DNA of 64,000 nt from NCBI RefSeq assembly GCF_040802235.1, contig NC_133158.1:152408401-152472400 (forward strand). Reading direction: 5' to 3'. Shown piece after piece: positions 1 to 12,380 of this stretch (its first letter is position 1; the number at the start of each line of letters is the position of its first letter). The notes under the pieces are model-generated. The model did not search any database. It was not told the origin of the DNA and was given only the letters and a program-made list of their open reading frames with translations. Origin of the DNA: Manis javanica. Its lineage: Eukaryota > Chordata > Mammalia > Pholidota > Manidae. The translations under genes and the position numbers were made by a program.

Positions 1-2400
1 TGAATTCTTAACTGTCGAGCCCCTTCTTTCCTTTGTGCCTTGATTAGTGTTTCCAAGGATGTAAGGAAGCTCTTCATAAGAAATGGTATGCTAATATCAT
101 AGAAGAGCCCAATTTGGGCATATTTTGAGATGGCACGTTTTCTACGCAGTTGGGATTTGAAAGGTTACTTTTAAATCCACTGAATCAACCATACCCAAGT
201 AGGTGAGAAGTTGTTTGGTTTAAAATGTGCTGTTGATGCATGCTAATTATGGCAAAGTTAGTCTCCTGATCTTTACTATTAATTACAGGTCTAACCTGTC
301 CTTTATGGAGAGATGCAGGAATTAATTAATATGACTTCTGTCTGAGAAAATAAATGTGATGAGATGTGTAACTATTTATAAAACACGTTTTCCACAGCAG
401 AAAACAGAAGTGCTACTTGAATGTAGGTGATCTTCTGTTTGAAGGAAAAAGTAATATGATCTTTGAATCCAGTCCTCAGTGACAATGACATTTTGCTCCT
501 CCGAAGGCCTTTTCTAATCTTGTGGTAGGACAGGACCTAGCATGTTGTTCTAGTAATGCTATCCTGGTCAGATTCATACACAACTTTCTCCTATTTCCTT
601 TTTACTTGATGTTGTATCAAAGGGCTGGCCAGCATTAAATGTCTAGCCACTTCTGGAACTAACTCCAGGAAGTGAACCTCTGACGTTGCGCTCTTTAGTT
701 CTAAAACTAGTCAGTTTTATTTATTTATTTGCCCAGACCATTAATCTTTTTTTTTCAATTTTATTATTATTTTTAAGCAATTTTTTACAATCAAACCACA
801 CTTTTAGCTATAAAAGTCCCAGACCTTAAGTTGGGAGGAAAAAGCTGCTGAGATTTGTTATGACACTAAAGGGTAAAGTTTAAGTTCTATGTATAACAGT
901 TGAAGTTAGATCGCATAGGTGATTGACTGTTCTGGTTTTGTTTTGTTCAGTGTTCAGGCCATCATGGACTGATAGTTTTGTAGAATACAATGAAAGTCAA
1001 ATAAAAGTGACAAAAAGACAGGCTCCACATTTTTATTAGATTTAACAGATATAAAATTTATCAAATACTATAATGGTATCTAAATCCTTTCAATTTCTGC
1101 ACTTATCTCAGTTTGGACCTATTACTACTGGTTTGCAGATAGACATGGGTCATGCGGTTCCACTTTGAGACACCAAATCGAATTATTTAGTTGAAGTTGG
1201 AAAAGTTAAATCATAGCTGGAGGCTCCCCTTTAAAAAATTTCCCAGCATTGCATTTTGGTTAAATTTGTTATATTAATATCATTGTCCCAAACAACAATT
1301 TCCTTTTTTCTAACAGATCCTCAATCAGGTAAATCCTACTCAAGGGAAGTTGGAGCATCTGCCCAGTCCAAGTGAATCTTGATCAGAGTGGGCATTCCAG
1401 TTTGCTTTGAATGATTGGTGTAGGTGGGGATACATGACACAATTCTGGCCAAAACAGATGTGAGTGAAGTCAGGGTAATACCAGAAAGTTTTCTTTTCTT
1501 TGAAAAAGATGCAAAGAAATGACATGAGGACATGATGCCTGGAGCTGCTACAGCATCTGGCAACCTGTCAGTTTAGGAAGAAACTTGAATTTTCAATGAA
1601 TTCTTGAATGGCTACATAAGCTGGGTTACTACCTTTTATACTTGCTTTGTAGGATTAAAAACAAAAAGCTCTTCAGTATTTAAGCAAATTTTAGTTGATC
1701 TTTTACTTGGGCAACCCAAAGCATCAAACAGTAATTTAGGAGTAGTTTGATGCATGTATTTTAATAATGAGTTCCATTTGTTAAGGAAAAGCAATAATTG
1801 ATTAGGTGCTTAAAAATCAATTTTCCATGCAGTGCTGTACCCCAAGGCATGACCTTCCATCAGGTGGTAGCTCCTAGACTCACATAAAAAATCCTGCAAG
1901 AAATAAACATGGATCTTTGTAGGATTTGCTTTGTATGCCAAACATTTAAGCAGCAGCACATGTCAGAAAAAACAAGATGTACTACAGCCTTAAAGACTTT
2001 TTGTTTTGAGATGTGTTTTTAACCTTCGGGTGGTATAGGTTGAAATCAAGTCTGAATCTTTTGTTTTGAGTGTTGAAGGAGAATGCACAATATATGTAAC
2101 CCTCTCAGAACAGGCTGTAGGATTTAGATTATCAACAACTGCTGGAAACTCTGACTAAAGGGATGCATGTTTGATTGCTTTCTGCTTTTCCCCTAGGCAC
2201 ACTGCTCCCAGCATTTAAAGTTGACTGAAATGCCCAGGTGGAGAAAGACAGAAACTGCAGTGCTTGCGAAATACTCAATGGTGTAAAAAGAACTACAACC
2301 AGGCATTTTGGGGAGTTAAAGTATTTGAGAAGAGGATGAAGAGGAAAAAGGACATGAATTAAAATTAAAATTATGAAATGAATGGCTCTTCAGGAGTCTA
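1..2400. other. Intergenic DNA, no gene seen
   Basis: AT-rich sequence without a credible reading frame. About 1330-1580 reads like an old interspersed repeat (it contains a phrase resembling the common 'gacatgatg-ctggagctgc' repeat text), but I cannot assign a family. The rest shows only short T- and A-runs. Confidence 0.5.
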
Positions 2401-2404
2401 ACAT

Positions 2405-2570
2405 TATTATGTGTCAGGTATTGTTCTAAGCACTTTTCTTATATTAGTTCATTTAATCATCAGTGAAGCAGATACCATTATCATGCCCTGCTACAGTTGG
2501 AGGACAAGAGTCCACATTAATAACTTGTCTGAAATCCACACCCTCCAAAGTCTATGCTCTTACCATTTAA
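2405..2570 (+). repeat. MIR SINE remnant
   Basis: The order of phrases matches the MIR core: 'gtgtcaggtattgttctaagc', then 'cattatcatgccc' (a decayed 'attattatccccatttta'), then 'aacttgtctgaaatccaca' (decayed 'aacttgcccaaggtcaca'). Divergence is high, as expected for a MIR. Boundaries are approximate. Confidence 0.7.
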
Positions 2571-3389
2571 CTAATCTTCCCATATGGGATGTTTCAACTG
2601 TACAGATAAGTACAGAGATTGGTATAAGAATCATCCAGGTATTCAACGCTCAGAGATCAACTCTTTCTGCAATTGTCTGAGCACCTCTCCCTGCTCCCAT
2701 CTGCCCCTAGCCCTTCATTTAAATCCGCATTTCCCTGCAAGTGCTTGGCAGCGCCTACTGCCCAGTGTTGGTCCTGGTGACTTGCTGCCCACAGGTCCAG
2801 CCTCTTGCACCACTGGAGCCTTATGGGAAGACCAGAAGGGTGATGCCACTATTGATCTGGTGTTGGCGGGTAAAAGAGGCTTTGTCTTGTTCGGTGCTAC
2901 CCTGACCAGTGCTTATTCCTCATTTGCTGGTAATCAGAAGGCGGCGCAGTTGAGTGTTGTGTTGCCGCTGCTTACACACAGGTGCTTCATACTAGCACAA
3001 CACACAGTGTGTTTTTTGCCTGGAGGGGCAGTGACTAGTCCTTTTGATTTACCTTACATCCGCTTTTGGTTGTGTACATCCTATTTTCTCTGAGTTGTTT
3101 GATGCCAAGAATTAGGTTGATCGTTTTGGAAGGATATGTGAAGTCATTTTAACAGTTAAATTAATTTGAATTGAAATACAGGCTTTCCTTAATTGAAATA
3201 AGGCTAATAGGAAGTAGAGATCAATAAGTCTATTTTATCCTTAGTAATTGATACTGTTAGAACAACTCAAAGGAATTTGGAGAAGACTTGGATTTCAGCC
3301 CATAGCCCCCTATATATATGTTTACCTTAAATTTAAAAAAAAATGGTGGAGTCAGGAATGTATCAATGTGGAGTCTCTGTTATAATTTA

Positions 3390-3510
3390 TCCTTTGATTT
3401 ATTCATCATCTATTTATTGAGTGTTCACTGACAGGTATGGGGGAATATAGCAGTAATAAAAACAGATAAAAACTCTTAACCTCATGGACCTTACATTCTA
3501 GGGAGAAACA
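3390..3510 (+). repeat. LINE-2 (L2) 3' remnant
   Basis: The text runs 'tatttattgagtgttcactgacagg', then 'aaaacagataaaaactcttaacctcatgg', then 'ccttacattctaggg'. This is the familiar L2 3'-end order (life-cycle of 'tttattgagcacctactatgtg' to 'gagcttacattctagt'). Boundaries are approximate. Confidence 0.7.
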
Positions 3511-6470
3511 AATAAAACAAGGTTATGACATTTAAAATACATAGCCCCTTGGAGCATGTACAGTTTTGGTGTATGGTGTATTTGAGAAGCTGTGCATCTT
3601 GGTATCTTTAGCAGTGAGCTATATAGAACACATCTTTCTTCCCTGTTGGCCCCATCAGTAGAACTGACTGTTGCAAAAAAGGGAGATACTTAAGAGTTCT
3701 TTGTACTCAAGAAGGGGAACTGCTGAGTCTTTCTCCTTCAGGGAAGAATTTTAATGTATGTGTGTTTAAGTGGGATAAGACAAGGAGATCAGCCTAGGAA
3801 TCATATTACAAGTTGGAAATGAGCTTTTTATTAGTATCAAAAATCCAAATGGGATTATTTCCCTAATGTAATTGCCATGAGCATTTATAATATTAATATT
3901 ATAGATCATATGAAGCCTATCCTCTTTAGTTTACTAGTAAAAGATGCTCATAAATCAGATAAAATGTCACCAGGAATTTTTTTTTTCCTTTTGTAAAATT
4001 TTCCTGTAAGCAGAACCCTTAAAAATCTTTTGTGATCAAGCATTTTGAAGTGCCTACATGGCATGGCTTTACAGACACACAGTTCAACTGACATAGGCAC
4101 AGTCCTCTGAGAATATAGATGAGAAAGCAGAAAATTGCATTTTAAAAACTGCGTTTTGGATTGGGCAATATTTAATCTCCAAAGATAAGCTGCTTTACAG
4201 ATTACAGATAATTTGCTCATGGATATGATGTCTCTGAGAAGTAATAGATACTGGATTCAGTTGCCCTGAATAATTCCAAATTCTGGATAAAGCCCGGAAA
4301 TTGATTTGAAGATGTGATTTTGTTGAGAGAGAGAGAAAGTAGTATGTGCTAAAGTGGGTTGCAATAGGGCACTTTATAACAAAAAATCATCTGTATTTGT
4401 GGGGTTTCCACTTGAAGCTTTGTGATAACTGGAATATTTCTGCCACTGAGAAGAGCTCTTTTCCAGTACAGTATTATTGTTTGCTGATATGACCCTTAAG
4501 CCACTTCCCCCACTGGGCAGAGCTGATGGTCACTGTGAAACTACTGAAAGGTGCCTTATATGAGCTGAGCTGGCCAGGGAGGCTGAAACCTTGGATCTCC
4601 ACATTTCAAGAACAGAAGGAAGTGTACATTGGTTGGAAATGTGATTTCAGTTAAATGAACCCTGTGGATTATCTTCATGTTCCTGAGTTGAGTACTTAAA
4701 AACAAAAGCGAGTCCTCTGGTCACTTGCTCACCTAGGATGGCTTGTTTCAATGACCAATCGTGGTAATTGTTTTGTAACTGCTGGCAGATGCTTCTGCAT
4801 TATTCATCAAAAGTTTCTTCTGTCATTAGAATCACACTGTTTTGACAGTGCTGCAAATGTTTTCTGAGGTTTAAAGAAGATGTAGGCCCAGTTGGTGCTT
4901 TTTTGATCTTTCAGATTGAGACTGTAAGGATAAACTCTGATGTTTGAATTGCCCTTGTTCTGCTACAGGAAAAGAATTTCTGATTACAGTACTTATATCA
5001 GCAATTGGAGTGCTGAATCAGTTGCAAAAATTCAAAATAGCATGCAGACTGGGACATATTTGTCCTGTGAATAAGTTTTTAGAGAAGCAGCATCATGGGC
5101 TGAGTCTGTACATTGTTCATCCCCACACCGAATGTCGTGTTCCAGGGCAGGGGGAGCAGGCACCCTGCCTCTCCAGCGTGTTGGCTTGTACTGCTGCCTG
5201 AGTGACGTTTTTTTTTTTCTGAACTGAAATCCTATTGCTTCAGTAGGTGTATGAATCATGTTTAAACGCAACATACCTTGAATTTGGTAGTGATCCTATC
5301 ACTGTATGGGGGCTGACACAGTCACTTATATGCAAGAGCACCATCCCATTTTCAGGCTTGTAACTTAGCATTTTGGGGGGCATCTTCTCTGGTTCTACTG
5401 TGCTCTTGTGAATCTACTAAATTATCAGAATTGTTTTCTATATTATGCTTTGCTCTGGCTTGAAGTCAGGTGTCCCTGACTTCAATGTGGATCAGTATTA
5501 TTTTTAATAACAAATTTGCATCTGGATTTTTGAGTTAGACAAATAAATTTTAGAAGTAAAATATTTTCCCTCTTAAACTAAAAATTAGAAGTTTTGTGAT
5601 GATAAATATTTTAAATTAAAAATTTTTTTTCTGTCATACTAAAGCATTTGTCTTTTAATTTTCAGTTCTCTTTTTCAGTTCTTATTCCACATGGGAAAAT
5701 TGCATGTTAGATGGTTAACAAAATAAAAACAGTTATTTTTTTATTTAAAAAAGACTGCTTTTTAACTACAAAAAAAAGGGAGGAAACAGAAGAAAATAGA
5801 GAAGAATATGAATCATCTGTAATCCTGTAGTCCAGAAATATCTGTACTTGGCAGTTTGGTATAAAGCCTATAGTCTTTTCTCCTTTTCCCATGATGTATA
5901 CTATACAAATGTAATTTGTAAGGTTAGAGCCTTACCTTTGTGTGATTCACTACAGTGTAGGAGTTGGAGAAAAGTAAATACGGGTGACAGATACCAAATG
6001 AGGGGTGAATCATCAGAAAAACTGAAAGGGCCAAAATAATGCTGTCTCACTGATGATATGGTAAAATCTTATGAACCGCTCAAGACCTGCTGTAGGCAGT
6101 TTGCCTATATTGAACTTGGAGTTCTGGAAGAATATAATATTTTGATTGGATAAGTTCTTTAGCTAGCTGGGTAGCTCTGCTATACTCTGAAAGGGCTAAT
6201 AAAACACTTTGAAAGGAAATTATGTTCTTCATTATTAGCACGAATGACAATTTGATTACTACGTAAGCTAATGTTACCATTTTTCACCATTTGTATCGAC
6301 TCCTAGTCAAATCTTGGGGTTAAATGATAAAAATCACTGTTTCTGAGATAGACACAAATCACTCCCCAGTTTTTATTCATAAAATACTCTTTTGTTTCTT
6401 TTCATGGCAATAGATGAGTTGGAGATGTCTTTTAAAGCTGTTCATCAGGAACCACAAATTCATTAATCTA
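3511..6470. other. Intergenic DNA, no gene seen
   Basis: No reading frame above background and no recognisable exon. A short GA-rich tract sits near 4325-4340. Several T- and A-runs lie around 5210, 5625 and 5740-5790. Nothing else is supportable. Confidence 0.5.
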
Positions 6471-6479
6471 ATGGGCAAA

Positions 6480-6894
6480 AATGCATAGCATAACTGCTGT
6501 GTGCCAGGCACACTACTCTGGGCACAGGAAAACGTGGGTGAATGAAACGTCCTCATGAAGCTTATATTTTACTGGGCAGTGGCAGAAAAACAGAGAAGTA
6601 AATGGCTGTTAATAATAGATGACTGAGGGGCCTCTTCAGATTGGATGATCATGACCTCCCCCTTGGGTTACTTAATCTTAAGCCTGAATTTCAAGAAGAA
6701 TTTACCCATGCAAAACTACGAGTTGGTGGGGGGAAGCATTCCAGGGAGAGGGAGCAGTGAGTGCACAGTGTGTTGGGGAACTCAGAGGAGCCTGGAGGTC
6801 AGTTAGGAGGAATGGGACAGAGTGAGGAGTTTGCAATTAATTTTACATCCTGTGAGAGGTAGTTGGATTGTTTTGAAAAGTTTAATCAACATTT
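6480..6894 (+). repeat. L2 remnant interrupted by a younger L1
   Basis: Contains 'tgtgccaggcacactactctgggcac', 'cctcatgaagcttatattttactgg', 'cattccagggagagggagcag' and 'tttgcaattaattttacatcctg', in the usual L2 3' order. It is cut at 6895 by the L1 insertion. L2-like text ('gacatggagaatcgttgatgg') may resume just after 7684. Confidence 0.65.
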
Positions 6895-7684
6895 AAAAAG
6901 TACCATTCTTCTACTCTGTTGGTGTGAATGTAAATTGGTTCAACCATTGTGGAAAGCAGTATAGAGGTTCCTCAAGAAACTAAAAATAGAAATACCGTTT
7001 GACCCAGGAATTGCATTCCTGGGGAATTTACCTGAAGAAAACAAAATCCCTGATTCAAAAAGACAGATGCACCCCTATGTTTATTGCTGCACTATTTACA
7101 ATAGCCAAGAAATGGAAGCAACCTAAGTGTCCATCAGTAGATGAATGGATAAAACAAGATGCAGTACATATACACAATGGAGTATTTATTATTCAGCCAT
7201 AAAAAGAAAATAAATCCTAATTATTTGCAGCAACATGGATGTAGCTAGAGGGTATTATGCTCGGTGAAACAAGCCAGGTGAAGAAAGACAAATACCAAAT
7301 AATTTCACTCATTTGTGGAGTATAACAACAAAGCAAAATTGAAGGAACAAAACAGCAGCAGACTCACAGATTCCAAGAAGGGACTAACAGTCACCAAAGG
7401 GAAGGGATTGGGGAGGGTAGATGGGGAGGAGGAGGAGAAGGGGATCAGAGGCACTATAATTAGCACTCACAGTATAGGTAGGTCATGGGGAAGGCAGTAC
7501 AGCATAGAGAAGACAAGTAGTGACTCTGTGGCACCTTGCTACGCTGATGGACAGTGACTGCAATGGGGTATGTGTGGGAGGGGGGGCTTGATAATATGGG
7601 TGAATGTTGAAACCACAAGGCACAATGTTGTTCATGTAAACCTTTGTAAGATTGTATATCAGTGATACTTTAATAAAAAAGTAC
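6895..7684 (+). mobile_element. 5'-truncated L1 3' end with 9-bp target-site duplication
   Basis: The first part encodes the C-terminal end of L1 ORF2 (recognisable words include [19 protein letters not shown] and DEWIKQ at 7060-7160), followed by an L1 3'UTR with a G-rich purine stretch (7410-7445) and an A-rich tail ending in 'aataaaaaa'. The 9-mer aaaaagtac occurs at 6895-6903 and again at 7676-7684, bracketing the element as a TSD. The ORF2 portion is broken by stops, so the copy is dead. The insertion landed inside an L2. Confidence 0.85.
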
Positions 7685-7688
7685 TACA

Positions 7689-7800
7689 TTAACTATGACA
7701 TGGAGAATCGTTGATGGCAGAGGGCAGCGAGGCCAGCTTCAAATGCAAGTCCCGCAGCTTTCTGTTCACTTCATCATGTTTGCGCTTGGCAGATTTCAAA
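7689..7800 (-). other. Short exon-like minus-strand segment, unidentified
   Basis: On the minus strand this reads as a short basic, possibly coiled-coil-forming stretch (KSAKRKHDEVNRKLRDLHLK and onward), closed by a stop at 7689-7691 and preceded by a stop about 15 bases upstream of 7799. On the plus strand an AAAG|GTATGG donor-like sequence follows at 7797-7806. I do not recognise the protein. Part of the segment may be L2 continuing after the L1 insertion. A chance frame is quite possible. Confidence 0.2.
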
Positions 7801-7859
7801 GGTATGGCAATATTTCATTTAGCTTGCTCTTACATGTATGTGTGATTTTAGAGTAAAAT

Positions 7860-8800
7860 ATAACATTTTCCCTATGTTTTTAAGTTTTTTTCAAAGCAGT
7901 ACTTGGTCATGGCAAAGACAAAATTCCTCAGCAGTGCAGAAGGCTTTAAGGAGGGCATTAAAGTCCCCTTGTCTTTTCCTCTGTAAGTACCATTCCCTTT
8001 CCACAAATTTCAGAAGTTTTCTAAGACCATATATGTATATAAACTCAACTAGAAGCATCATGCTGTAAATATTATTTTGTAGCTCCCCACCTTTCCCCCA
8101 GTTGTATATCTTAGACTTCTGTTTTGGCAAATTTAGATCAATAATATTCTTTTTGATAACATATTTTGATTTATGGTTAACCTGTAATTTAGTTAATGTG
8201 GCCTCATGGACATTAGATTATTCCTCGTTTGTTTTTAGACATTAACAAACGATGTCAGTGATCAGCCATGTGTCTTTATTTTTTTGTTTCCTCATGCCAG
8301 TTCTGTATAAGATAAATCCCTAGCATTATGATTGCAAGGTCAAAATGCATGTTTGTTTTAAGTTCAAATAAATATTGCCAAATTGCTTCAGATAAAGTCA
8401 CCTAATTTATAGCCTTATTATGGGCCTCTCAACTTCATCCCCAATAATTTGTTTTAACATTAAAATTTGTGCTTATCAGGTGAAATACTGATATTTCACT
8501 TCAAATTGAAATGTTTTACCATGACTAATGTTAAGCATTTTCTATTATATATTTCTGGTCATTTCTTCTGTAAATTGTCTCTATCTTCTTTTGCCTATTT
8601 TTAGTTTTTTTTCCTTTTTGACTGCAGGAACCCCTTATATCAGGGATATTAATCCTTTATTTGTACTGTATCTTTGCAAATATTTTCTCCTAACCTGTTT
8701 GATTATTTTGAATTTTGTTTTTGGTCTGTATAGATATTTTTACATGCAGTTAAACCTACTTTCCATTAGGACTTCTGCCCTTTACATGTGTTATAGAAGG
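7860..8800 (-). repeat. Ancient L1 ORF2/3' remnant
   Basis: Plus-strand text such as 'aaattgcttcagataaagtcacc', 'cttttgcctatttttag', 'tttgcaaatattttctcc' and 'gaattttgtttttggtctg' resembles the reverse complement of old L1 ORF2 sequence. It is strongly diverged with no long frame. Limits are uncertain. Confidence 0.5.
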
Positions 8801-10790
8801 GTGGGATCCTTACTCTGGAAAAGCTTCTAAGAGGACAGACTTAGTCATATGGTGTTGCTTTTGTGTTTAAAATTGTAATAGTGTGGTGGCTGAAATATAG
8901 GTCCTGCCTTCCACTGGCCTCCCAGTGTCATGTACGACTCCCCAGTGTTCTGTGTTGCTGACGTGAAGATGCTCCTGGTGGTCATCATCTTTCCTCCCCA
9001 TCTCCTGCTTTTTCCTGGACTTCAGCTCTTTGTTAGCTGTTGGTTCTGTCCTGCCATTTCTCTTTTTCACCATCAAAAGTTTTGCTTTCAGATGTTCCTT
9101 CTTGTCCCTCCCAATATTGTATCTAATATTTCCTACTCTTTTGATCAATCCCTCTGCCCTCCATGACATTTTTTTCTGTCCCTTGCCAGTTCTTGTATGC
9201 TTCCCATGATTTACTTGAAATACCCCACCAACTACAGGGTCATCACGGGGCACTTCTCAGCACTGTTTATTCTTGCTTGGTGGTCAGCCTTGTGCTGCTG
9301 AGTAACTGTGTGAATGTTTGTGTTCACATGCATATGTGTGTGTTACTGTGTGTAATTATTTCTGAGTGCAGACAGACTTAAGAATTCTTTTTAATCTGCA
9401 TAGTTACAGTTTTAATGTTGGCCTGTTTTGGGGGAATTGACTCTTTAGAAAACTTTATAGCACATCTGCTCTGATTATATATGCAAATATAACTTAAAAG
9501 AAGTTCTCAGTTTTTTAAAAATCTTTCTCCCATTTTTAGATTTTTCTACTTTAAAAAATGATTTTAAGATCTATAGTGCAGTGATTTGGGGTCGCAACTC
9601 CAATCAAAATGTAACAAGCTGTGATGAATATGCAGTTACTCAGTGATGTTTATGTGGATTTAAATTTTAAAAAGAAAAAATAGGGTAAGTTTATGATATT
9701 AGGACCAGAGGTTGGATGAGGAAAAGTGATTAAAAAAAAAATAAACCTAAGGAATTCACCCAGGCATTTTCTTTACCACACTGAGACCTGGAGACCTGTT
9801 TTTATGTGTTTTAGCATGAATTTTCTTTTTCCATAGAAACACCTGCCACAGAAATAAGGTGCCTGCTTAAATGCCATACAACTGAGTTTCCGACTGTCTG
9901 TGGCTGGAAGGTGCCAGGCGTGTTTCAGCTCAGCAAGTAGTCTCTGAAACCTTCCACTTCTAGAGCAACAAAGGCTTGGTGGGAGGGACACTTTGTTTTC
10001 TGGAGAAAATGTGATTTCTTCCTTCATTTGCTGTTGTTTGGCTCTTAGGTGGAGAGCCTTAAAGGCACATAAAAAGTAGGACTTCTGTGGACCAAATTAG
10101 GAAAGTTCAAGTGAGATCAGTTATGATTACCTGACTTCCCTGTTTTGGAGAAAAACAAACAGTGAAGAAAATAGGGGCTGTGTGTAAGAATTGGGAACCG
10201 TTGGGGGCATATGAATTGTTGGAGTACAGAATAGAATTTTCTTTTAAAGTGCAATTAAAATAAATGCTGGAGGCAGATGGAAAGTGTGCACACTGACTTG
10301 AAATGAATGTGACAAGAACAGCCTCAACAAATATTTATGTCAGTTTGTGTAACACGCTGTGTGTACCCTGTAGAGGTGTTTTGTTTTTCAAAAAGATGAT
10401 TCTGGATGGGGTGTAAGTGAGGTCAGATAAAATGCTGGTTAGTTACTAAGGCTCAGAACTAAGAAAGCACCTCTGTCCTATTTAGCAGCTATGTGTAAAC
10501 TGGAACAGATCTGAAATTGAGAGGAATTGAGAGGAATTGAGCATCCTCCAAGGAGATAAGAGGTTATAGAGAAACAGTCGATAATGATTATTTGAATGTT
10601 GGAAATTCCTATCTTTTAACTCCTGCCTTAACTGGTATATTTCAAGTTTTATCAGTTGGGGACAAAACCTTGTGCTAATGTCCTAATATGCAACTGAGCA
10701 GAAAGTCTCCTTTGCTTCTTCCATTTAAGTGACTGAAGTAAGCCCCTGGAAAACAGATTGGCTCCTGTGGCCACATGCTAAGCAAGTAAG
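8801..10790. other. Intergenic DNA, no confirmed gene
   Basis: The most notable item is a 128-codon lysine-rich open frame on the minus strand (8867-9253). It has no homology I recognise and no supporting splice or promoter context, so I do not call it a gene. The remainder shows nothing I can name. Confidence 0.4.
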
Positions 10791-10885
10791 GCGAGCTGTA
10801 ATGATGCAGGTGAGCTGTAATGATGCAGGTGAGCTATAATGATGCAGGTGAGCTGTAGTGATGCCGGTGAGTTGTAATGATGCTA
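10791..10885 (+). repeat. 19-bp minisatellite, five units
   Basis: Five head-to-tail copies of a 19-bp unit (gtgagctgtaatgatgcag) lie at 10791-10809, 10810-10828, 10829-10847, 10848-10866 and 10867-10885. Units differ by one to four substitutions, the last two being most diverged. No length variants are seen within the array. Confidence 0.9.
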
Positions 10886-10889
10886 GGGA

Positions 10890-11010
10890 GCTCTAGTTTT
10901 CAACTTTAATGGCCTTCAGAATTATCTGAGAGAGCTTTGAAAATGCAGATTCTCAAGGATTTCTGGAAATGGGGTCTAGGAGTCTGTATTTTAGAGAAAG
11001 CCAAAATTGC
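10890..11010. repeat. Possible MER5-like hAT fragment
   Basis: The run 'tggccttcagaattatctgagagagctttgaaaatgcagattctc' followed by 'tctaggagtctgtatttta' resembles the MER5/MER20 class of non-autonomous hAT elements. It is short and diverged, and terminal inverted repeats are not clear. Confidence 0.4.
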
Positions 11011-11689
11011 GGACCAGTTGCTGCCACAGGAGAAGTTGTATTTGTCCAAGGACTGCACTCAATTTCTGTCTCCTAACAGCGCAGTACACTCACATTTTGA
11101 ACTAAACACCATTCAAACAATAAGCTATCACTTTGAATTTAATGTGTGGTATGGTGAACTTTTTTTCTTTTAAACATTCTGACATGACTGTTTGTGGGAC
11201 TAAGAGAAGATATTTTGCTGGCTTTGGGGAAGGTTGAGCCTCACTCGGATAGCTGATTAAATTGCCCTTGCCCAGTGTCACTCAAGAAACATCCAAGATG
11301 ATTAGGAGTAAGCAGTAAGTGAACTGGCTTTCTAGTTACTATGAACAAGAATTAAAGTCTAATTTTTTATATGGTGAACAGAATATTTGTACTCCATTTA
11401 AAATAATCACAACTACCACTTACATATTCTAAATTTTGGGAGAAAAGTATACACAGATCTAGAACAAGAGCAATTTTTTAAAAAGTGCACCAAGTGCTCT
11501 TACTATGATCTTCAGGAGTCAGTTTCAAATTCTGTCTCCTCTGGAGTTCACCTCCACACATCCCCTCCTTAGTCCTTATTTTTTGCATCCCACCCGCTAT
11601 GTTACTGTTAAGTTTTTACATACTATTTACCAGTCTTGTCATGAAATAGTGTCACCATGATACATAAGGTTTCTAAAAGCTGGACCTGG

Positions 11690-12010
11690 AATATTATAGA
11701 CTCCTACTATTTGGCAGAAGGGGTCTTAGAAGCCAGCAACTGATTCCTCATTTTTATAGATCAGAAAATTGGAATCAAGACTGTTTAAAAGTCTTCCCAG
11801 TGATGAACCAATTAGTGGCCTAGACAGAACATGAAGGCAGACATTCCGTGTAGTGAAATGGAGAGAAAGCTGCCCAGGAATTCAGGGTGCCTTGTTTCAA
11901 TCCTTGGCTGTGCCATTTACTAGCTTGATTACCTCAGGCAAGTTCTTCACTTCTCTGCCTCAATGAGATACAATTAATTATCTCTACTTATTTCAAAGAG
12001 ATAGTAAGAG
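11690..12010 (+). repeat. One or two MIR-class SINE remnants
   Basis: 11700-11830 has 'ctcatttttatagatcagaaa' and 'ccagtgatgaacca', and 11835-12010 has 'ctgtgccatttactagcttgattacctcaggcaagttcttcacttctctgcctca'-type MIR core order. Both are old; exact ends are unclear. Confidence 0.6.
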
Positions 12011-12029
12011 GAGTGAGCCAATATGTCAA

Positions 12030-12220
12030 TAGCCTTAACTTTGGATACATAGTAGAATCTCTGGGCATATTAAGCAAACAAATGAATAACAAAAAAATCC
12101 AGCTGCCAACTCCACCCCGAGAGATGCTGATTTAATTGGTATGCAGTAGGGCTTTGTGATCAACACTTTTAATAAGGTCCCCAAGAGATTTTAATGTACA
12201 GCCAGGGTAAAGAACCATGA
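12030..12220 (+). repeat. MER5A-like non-autonomous hAT element
   Basis: Phrases 'ccaactccaccccgagagatgctgatttaattggt' and 'aataaggtccccaagagattttaatgtacagccagggtaaagaacca' follow the MER5A order, including the characteristic end 'cagccaggg-t-agaacc'. It is an old deletion derivative with no coding capacity. Confidence 0.75.
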
Positions 12221-12336
12221 AAAAAACACTTGTTAGATGGCTCTAAGGCCAGTATTTCTTGTGGTCTGGGAATGTTGTTCCTGAGTAGTATAATGTCATA
12301 TCACTGAATAAATGATGGAACAGGATCTGTAGTTTT

Positions 12337-12380
12337 GATATATATATATAGAGAGAATATATATATATATATGTATGTAT
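12337..12380. repeat. (TA)n microsatellite with GA interruption
   Basis: Two TA-dinucleotide runs are separated by a short 'gagagaa' segment. Confidence 0.85.

Noticed and set aside
2584-3093. 169-codon plus-strand frame
   Set aside because: Starts inside a MIR remnant, has no recognisable domain, and no splice or promoter context.
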